Part shown: one piece after another, positions 58,101 through 64,000 of the stretch
How the letters are laid out: each line of letters starts with the position of its first letter
Position numbering within the stretch: position 1 is the first letter of the stretch
Assembly: GCA_963691655.1 (NCBI GenBank)
Contig: OY829329.1
Coordinates: forward strand, 9,252,708 to 9,316,707
Length of the DNA: 64,000 nt
Direction of reading: 5' to 3'
Source of the DNA: Toxonevra muliebris
Lineage: Eukaryota > Arthropoda > Insecta > Diptera > Pallopteridae
Program-made: the position numbers and the translations under genes
The notes under the pieces: model-generated
The model's database searches: none
What the model was told of the DNA's origin: nothing
What the model saw: only the letters and a program-made list of their open reading frames with translations

Positions 58101-59164
58101 GTTTCGTTGTGTGTAGTAGTACTATGTAATACTCTCTTATCTCACCCGTACTGAGTGTTGCCAGATAAATTTTTTTTTGGAAATTTCTCTATTTGTATAA
58201 AAAAAAAAATATCACTTTTTGAGCAAAATTACAACTTTTAAATTTCATCAACAATACCATAGATTTCATATAACAACAACAACAAAATGATAATTTATAC
58301 AAAAAATTTAGAAATTTTATTATTTTTTGTAATGGAAATTTTTTTTTTTTTGAACCGAAATTAATATATAAATCAAATAAATCTATCGCTAATTTTTTTT
58401 GTCTAAAATGATAACAAAATCTCTGTAACTTTTGTTTTACTCTGTGATATTAGTCACATTATTTGTTGTTGCAAATAATAATAATTCTAGTTGAGGTGGT
58501 GAAAAATCTCCCTATTTCTATAATTGAAATGAACTTTACATGCCTTGCAAAATGATTTCGTCTTGATAGCTGTAACTTTTTTATTCATTTTTAGTGGCTG
58601 ACTTTTTGTTATTTCTTTCTGGCGAGCTGAACATACTTTTTTTTCAGAAAAAAAAAATACACTTTTTTAATCAATTTTCAATAAATTCAATGCCTGATTT
58701 TTTTTCATTTATTTTTTTTTATTTTTTATTTTTCTTTTACATCTTACGAGCTTACGGCTTCTATTCAGCATCATCTCTGGTATTAGTTTATTTAATCATT
58801 TCGCTGTCTTCTTGGCCTGCAGCAGATCATCCTGAGTTGATGATGGGGCTGCCATCTTTTTGACGTTTTTCATCAGGTTTTTCATCTGGTTTGTGTCAAG
58901 GCTGACATTTGAATGGGTTTACGATATTTGGTGTGGTGAACGAAAGGGATTTGGCGGTTTCATGTCATTACCCTCAAGATGGCGCTTTTTGTGTATATAT
59001 ATTCGACATAGGGAACGTCGCTACTGTATTTTTGATCTTTTATACAATCGACTGGCGATACGCAGAAGGATTTTTTTTATATAAGACAGTTTTTTTTTGG
59101 GTTATTTGGGCTGTTGCCCTTGAAAATTTTTAACTAACACGAAAAATGATTTTTTAAGAAAAGC
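55111..59164. other. Non-coding spacer, possibly intronic
   Basis: Poly-A/T runs, GCT triplets at 56182-56216, a C-rich patch at 56655-56672 and poly-T at 56777-56792. If the putative 5' end at 55390-55560 is real, this could be a first intron. No coding exon could be supported; open frames are F/L/S-rich composition products. Confidence 0.4.
55390..55560 (+). promoter_or_regulatory. Possible promoter / 5' UTR of an unidentified gene
   Basis: A GC-elevated patch in AT-rich DNA containing GTCATCCGCCATTATCTTGC (with GCCATTAT, the Pleiohomeotic/YY1-type core) and GCGCAGTCTG (initiator-like CAGTC). A possible 5' splice donor AAG|GTGACA follows near 55535. There is no TATA box and no clear downstream promoter element. 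The overlapping minus-strand frame 55276-55503 has no recognised domain. Evidence is circumstantial. Confidence 0.25.
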
Positions 59165-59222
59165 GTACGGCCATGCCTTCGCCGGGAATCGAACTACCCA
59201 GGCGGTTGCTTACTTTTATCAA
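59165..59222 (-). mobile_element. tRNA-like B-box fragment (SINE remnant?)
   Basis: On the minus strand TGGGTAGTTCGATTCCCGGC contains GTTCGATTCC, a near-consensus RNA polymerase III B box, inside a T-arm-like hairpin (GGG…CCC). No A box was found at tRNA spacing, so it is a fragment. It resembles, but is not the same as, the head at 19598-19671. Confidence 0.4.
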
Positions 59223-59439
59223 AGAAAAGTATCTTCTTTATACGAATATAAAAATAATTTTTCAATCTTTTTTGGATTTTTTGTGCAAATTTTACCATTT
59301 TTCCTGTGAAATTACTTCTTTTTTTTTACCACTTCGAAAAAATGTGCTAAGAATTACTTATTTTTTTTTGGTAATTTTGACTTAACTTTGCGTTTTAATT
59401 GTCAAAATCCAACAGATCTGGCATCACTGCTAATAATCA

Positions 59440-59700
59440 CAGTCATTCTTTTGTATTCTCACCCTCTTTTGCACTCTCACTCTCTTTTGTACTCTCACTC
59501 TCTTTTGCACTCTCACTCTCTTTTGCATTCTCACTCTCTTTTGCATTCTCACTCTCTTTTGCACTCTCACTCTCTTTTTAATTCTCACCCTCTTTTGCAC
59601 TCTTACTCTCTTTTCCATTCTCACTCTCTTTTGCATTCTCACTCTCTTTTGCACTCTCACTCTCTTTTGCAACCTCAATCTTCTGCTTCGCCATTCTCTC
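59440..59700 (+). repeat. 18-bp array TCTTTTGCACTCTCACTC
   Basis: About 14 copies of TCTTTTGCACTCTCACTC, with TGCATTCTC and TGTACTCTC variants, over 260 bp. Because 18 is divisible by 3, all six frames stay open, giving repetitive HSHSLL and RVRVQK readings. That is a property of the repeat and not evidence of a protein. Confidence 0.92.
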
Positions 59701-62263
59701 GCTCTCTTTTTTGTAGTATATGTTTACATGGTCATCTCATACTTACCCAGTAGGAAAGAAAGCGCCCCGAAGTGTTTGTTACTTATATTGAAGCGCTTCT
59801 GTATCAGTAATAAGCGCTGTTTCTTTATAGGACACCTAAATGGACTTTTACATTGAATGTCATTGGAGGTAAGGGCTGAAGAAGGTTTCTTATTTTTCTG
59901 TGGAAAAGGCTTAATTTTTGTTGATTTTTATTAAAATAAAAAAGAAGACTTTTGAACCATCGACATTTGGTATCATCGGCGTTTTAGTTGATACTGAAAT
60001 GAAAACGAAAAACTTTAAAATTTTTATATAAAAATTGTTCTTTTGTACTACTGAGTATTCAAAATGTATTTATATTTATTTGTTCAAAAATGATCACAAC
60101 AAAATTCATAAAATAAAAAATAATTGAAAATTAATTTACAACAGAAGTAATTTGCAACTAGAAGCAGAATTATATATTTTTAAATCAAACAATTCATTTA
60201 ATTATAAATTAATATTTTCACATAAAATTAAAATCTAAAAACACAATCAGTAACTACATAAATAAAACATATTTTAGTATTTGTTAATTAAATAACTTTT
60301 TACCGTGAAATATTAACAAAGCAAACAATTGAGTAACACAAATGTAAAAAAAGTTTTTGCAACAAAAAATAAAAAATAGCAAAGTTGTAAAGCAATTGAA
60401 AGCATTAAATGAATAAACTACAATTTAATAATACCAATAAATTTTCGATAGATATTCGAGTGGCAATAAAAAAAAAAACAATTGAATTAAATTTAACAAT
60501 TTTACTATCGTAAAAAAAAGTAAAAAAGAAACTTAAAATTTCCAACATCGCATAAAAATGACACTCTTCAATTGTAAATTGACAAGAAATAATAATAAAA
60601 AAAAAAACTGTTGTAGCCTTTTAGGCATACCAATAGAATTATTCACCATGACAATAAGTTCGTTTATTTTTACTTTTACTTTTGGTCTGCGTGAAAATTT
60701 TGTAAAAAATTTCAATAATAAATGCTACAACTTTTAATTGAGCATTAAAACTTTTAATTAAAACGAAAAAATTTCCTTCTGTATAAAATATTTTAATATA
60801 TGTACCTTACCTTCCTAAAAATATGCTATGCTTTTTTTAAACTTTTTTTCTCTCTCTTTCAGGCTATAACATTTAACAAAATTTGAATAACAATAAAAAT
60901 CTCTAAAGTAAATGCAAGAAAAAACCAAACTGTAACTACGAAATGCAAATTAATTGAATATTGTGCACATTTTTATTAAATTCTTGTGCAATGAAAATAA
61001 ATGAAAATGCTTTAAAAGTTTCTACTAACTATAGACAATTTAATGATGACTTTTTGCTTTTGTTTTTACAACACAAAATAACTGAATAAAGAACTAAATA
61101 ATTGCACAAAAAAAAAAAAAAAAAAAAAAAAACGAGTAAAAACAACAATTACTGTGCATGTGTATTGAAAATTTCATTATTGTGGTTGCCAAAAGCGAAC
61201 AAAAATTATTGGCTTACCACAATTATCGACAACAACTAATATTAACGCTCTAAATATGTGCATTTTAGTGAAATTTGTGGTCCATTGAATGAGTATAGTA
61301 ACCAATTGAAGCAATTTGAGTGAATTTGAAAAAAGTGAAACTAATTGTTTGAAGTGAAAAAAACAGTAGAACCGGCAGCAACAGAAATCGCATGTATGAT
61401 TGACGGCAGCAATACCCATGAAAATATTTAACAGCATGGAGGTGTTCTTGGTGGCTAATCATTTAATGTAAGTGAAAGTAAATATGAATTATTTTGAATT
61501 ATTGCATACTTTTAGGTGAAAATATATATATGAAAATGTGAATTATTAAATCATAGAACTAAGTGACATTACAAACGCAGGAAAATATTTATTGCATTTT
61601 AATGGAAAGAAGAATTTATTAAAAAAAAAAACACACGGGGAGAAAGAAAAAGAATTGATTAGAAGTGGCAAAGTTTGAAAATTTTATAAGGGTAATAATA
61701 GGTAGATTTACTGTAAGAATTGTGAGCCAAAAAAAAAAAAAATTTGTCTTCGCAATTTATATCTTAGACTTAGCGGTCCAGTGAATTTACCACTGGGATG
61801 CGACAACTGCATTTGTCTTGTTAGCTCTTAGTACTAATAATATGTATCTGTTTTTGAAAACATAAATAAAAAAATATTTTTTTTTTAATATTATTTATCA
61901 TTTGTTATTTTTGATTTTCTAAATCTGAATTTCTATGAGCATAGAGTGAAAAAAGTGAGAAATCGCAAGCAAATCATGTAACTACATTCTCAGTCGTGTT
62001 TTTGTTGTTGGTATATGAAAATGATGTGAGCATAGATCAAAACAAAGAGAGAGAGAGAAAGATTGCATAAACGAGCATTTGCAGTCATTTTGTTTTTGGT
62101 ACATGAAAATTATATGAGCAAACAACAAAAATAATAGAGAGAGAGAGAGAGAGAGAGAGAAAAGGGCGGAGCTTAAGTTTCTTCCTTTTTTGTGTGTTTG
62201 TTTACATCAGCAATTTACTCTCAAAAAGCCTCTCTGAGAGCGACTTGCCCAAAATATGTAAGT
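59701..62263. other. Non-coding spacer with 15-mer relatives
   Basis: AT-rich, with poly-A at 61109-61132 and GA tracts near 62047 and 62135. TTCCTAAAAATATGCT at about 60812 and GCATACTTTTAGG at 61504 are relatives of the dispersed 15-mer. TTTTCTCTCTCTTTCAG at about 60847-60863 is a good splice-acceptor look-alike but is followed by stops in every frame. The GGGCGGAGCTT…TCTCTGAGAGCGA segment at 62164-62250 is shared with 35068-35130. Confidence 0.45.
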
Positions 62264-62271
62264 GTATAAAC

Positions 62272-62690
62272 TAGGGATGCCCAAATATTTCTTATTGAAA
62301 TGCAAACACCAATACATATAAACTTTATTATTATAAATCAGGGGTGCCCAAATATTTCTTATTGAAATGCAAACACCAATACATATAAACTTTATTATTA
62401 TGAATCAGGGGTGCCCAAATATTTCTTTTGGAAATGCAATCACCAATACATATAAACTTTATTATTACAGAAGTCATACGTCAGACAACAACAAAATCTA
62501 CGTTGAAGATAAAAAACGCATACGAAAGTGTTATTGCTTTGCTCTTTGGTATAAACAAAAAAGAGAAATGAGAAACGAAAAAGATAAAATTGTTTGTGTA
62601 TTTTGTAGTGCATAATAAGGAGTGCTGTGTGTGTGTGTGTATGTATGTATTAGAAAACACAGGCTACCAAGTGGGCTGTGAGCACCTCTG
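62272..62690 (+). mobile_element. hAT MITE with triplicated left end
   Basis: Starts TAGGGATGCCCAAA and ends GTGAGCACCTCTG. The flanking octamers GTATAAAC (62264-62271) and ATATAAAC (62691-62698) differ at one base, fitting an 8-bp hAT duplication. The first 67 bp (TGCCCAAATATTTC…AACACCAATACATATAA…TTATTA) occur three times in tandem (landmark TGCCC at 62278, 62345 and 62412). The second and third carry the consensus-like CAGGGGTGCCCAAA. It is otherwise the same family as 22161-22364. Confidence 0.88.
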
Positions 62691-62698
62691 ATATAAAC

Positions 62699-63600
62699 AA
62701 ACAATCAATTGCACTAAGCTCTTTATTCCAAAACAATTCAAAAATCTAAACTAATCACAAAAAAGAAGAAAATTAAATTAAATAAAATATCCACGAAATT
62801 AGATTTCTATCCTTAAACTAAATAAAAAGTTTCGCCACAAGTTGAACAAAAAAAAAGATTTTTGAGCATTTAGAAATACAAACCTTAGCAAAGCATACTC
62901 GTATATACTTACAAAATAAAAAGAGCTTGAAAAGTTTCTTCATCTATGTACGTGAGCATCTGCCTAATTTCACTTAATTTCATACTAATCTCATTGTTGT
63001 CATAACAAATGACAACAACAACAATATATAAACTTCAATAGCATTCCAAAGGAAATACAAGTTTAACAATATATATATGCTGAAACAACAACAAAAGTAA
63101 CACCATAAAAAGAGAAAGAGAAAAACATAATTTAATTCAATTTCCCCATTTTAAATGTAGTTGTGAAAAAAAAGTATGTACAAGTAAAGCTAAGTATGTA
63201 TGTGTTTATCTCTCGGTTTAACTCTCTTTCTGTCTGGTTCTTTCTCTATCTCTATCTCTCTCCCCGTCTGGCTCTCTTCCCAACGGTTTAAGTACGTTTA
63301 ATTCTCATCTAGAGATACAGTCACGCTTTGTCCATTTTCGTTACTTCTCCCTGGGAGGATATTAAAGTAGAAAGTTTTATTTGTGTTTTCATTGCGCCCG
63401 GTAATGGTGTTGAATATGTAGTATAAAGTTAGGCGCTTCATGAAAATGGCAAAAGTTCGTTAAAAACTTTTCTTTAAAAAAACAACAAAACAAAAAGAAA
63501 CAAAGCAGTTTAAAAAATCATTAAGCCAATGTGCATTTTCAAAAAAATGCAAAGAAAATTGAAAACGAAAACTAAAAATAATTACAGCTGATGGAAAAAT
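62699..63600. other. Non-coding spacer
   Basis: AT-rich with CAACAACAA runs and CT tracts near 63210-63270. Nothing else recognised. Confidence 0.5.
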
Positions 63601-63827
63601 TGCAAAATTTTGTTTCTATACTTTTTCAAATACCGCCAAAAAATATGCAATGATTTTTTTTTTTTTTAGAAATATTCATGAAAATTATAAATAAATTTTT
63701 GTTTTACATTTATTGCAAAATTTTTTTTCTATACTTTTTCAAATACCGCCAAAAAATATGCATTGTTTTTTTTTTTTTTTAGAAATATTCATGAAAATTA
63801 TAAATAAATTTTTGTTTTACATTTATT
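63601..63827 (+). repeat. 113-bp tandem duplication
   Basis: TGCAAAATTTT…TTTCAAATACCGCCAAAAAA…AGAAATATTCATGAAAATTA…TTTGTTTTACATTTAT occurs at 63601 and again at 63714. The two 113-bp copies are nearly identical, differing in poly-T length and a few bases, so the duplication is recent or an assembly artefact. Confidence 0.9.
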
Positions 63828-64000
63828 TAAGGTTTTAAGTTTTTTTTTCGTAAAAAGTTGGAAACTTACAATTGTTGCATAATTTAAGGCTTCTCTGAAA
63901 TTAAGGTTAAATCTGCAAAAATGTGCAAAAACCGCACACAACTAAATTTGTCTCTAAGTTTATTTCAACTTAAACACAATTTTCATACCTAAGCACTAAT

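Noticed and set aside
59388..59753. 121-codon HSHSLL-repeat protein
   Set aside because: The DNA unit is 18 bp, so every frame stays open; three frames on both strands show equivalent repeats, with no start context or flanking exon.
60847..60910. Splice acceptor TTTCTCTCTCTTTCAG with possible exon
   Set aside because: All three frames stop within a few codons and no partner donor of consensus quality follows; at best a UTR exon without support.

Overview
The window reads as AT-rich nuclear DNA from a higher fly (Diptera, probably a calyptrate or similarly large-genomed brachyceran). The reasons are a Drosophila-type secreted ferritin gene, very long gene-poor spacers, abundant CA/GA/TTG/GCT microsatellites, and many small DNA-transposon remnants. 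The species cannot be fixed from sequence alone. There is no bacterial-style coding density: almost every long open frame overlaps a simple repeat or a pyrimidine-rich tract and is read as spurious.

Only one protein-coding gene is well supported: a two-exon secreted ferritin light-chain homologue (Fer2LCH) at 49037-49867 on the + strand. It encodes 226 residues and is split by a 150-bp intron (49146-49295). It has a signal peptide and N-terminal cysteines and lacks the ferroxidase residues. A probable 5' UTR acceptor lies at 48987-48988 and poly(A) signals at 50048-50057. A possible 5' end of another gene lies at about 55390-55560 (weak evidence). No ferritin heavy-chain partner is visible in the 48 kb upstream, although in Drosophila the two genes lie side by side.

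The rest is non-coding and repeat-rich. From left to right: a 20-bp-period array (481-1420); a G-rich 17-bp array (6709-7085); a 2-kb degenerate GGTCTAAATTTT array (10690-12660); a strong inverted-repeat element (18066-18303); a (TTAGG)30 tract beside a tRNA-like SINE head (19431-19671); a TIR element carrying a nested hAT MITE with an 8-bp TSD (22141-23083); a 1.3-kb one-strand polypyrimidine tract (23155-24463); an 846-bp hAT element with perfect 8-bp TSDs (24954-25799); two arrays of an 18-bp AACAGTACAGAATCG unit (27571-28045 and 30521-31285, the latter with a 135-bp higher-order period); a pyrimidine decamer array (33701-34037); a cluster of MITEs just upstream of ferritin (47191-48275, one nested); a 2.1-kb 20-bp satellite just downstream of ferritin (50247-52350); a ~480-bp satellite rich in TCACG (53595-55110); and another hAT MITE with its own end triplicated (62272-62690).

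Three cross-window patterns stand out. First, two 20-bp-period arrays 49 kb apart share the core GTACAATTG-GTAC. Second, a dispersed 15-mer, GCCTAAAAGTATGCT, recurs in exact or near form about a dozen times on both strands, outside the tandem arrays. Third, several MITE families recur in both orientations and are inserted into each other, which gives a relative order of insertions.
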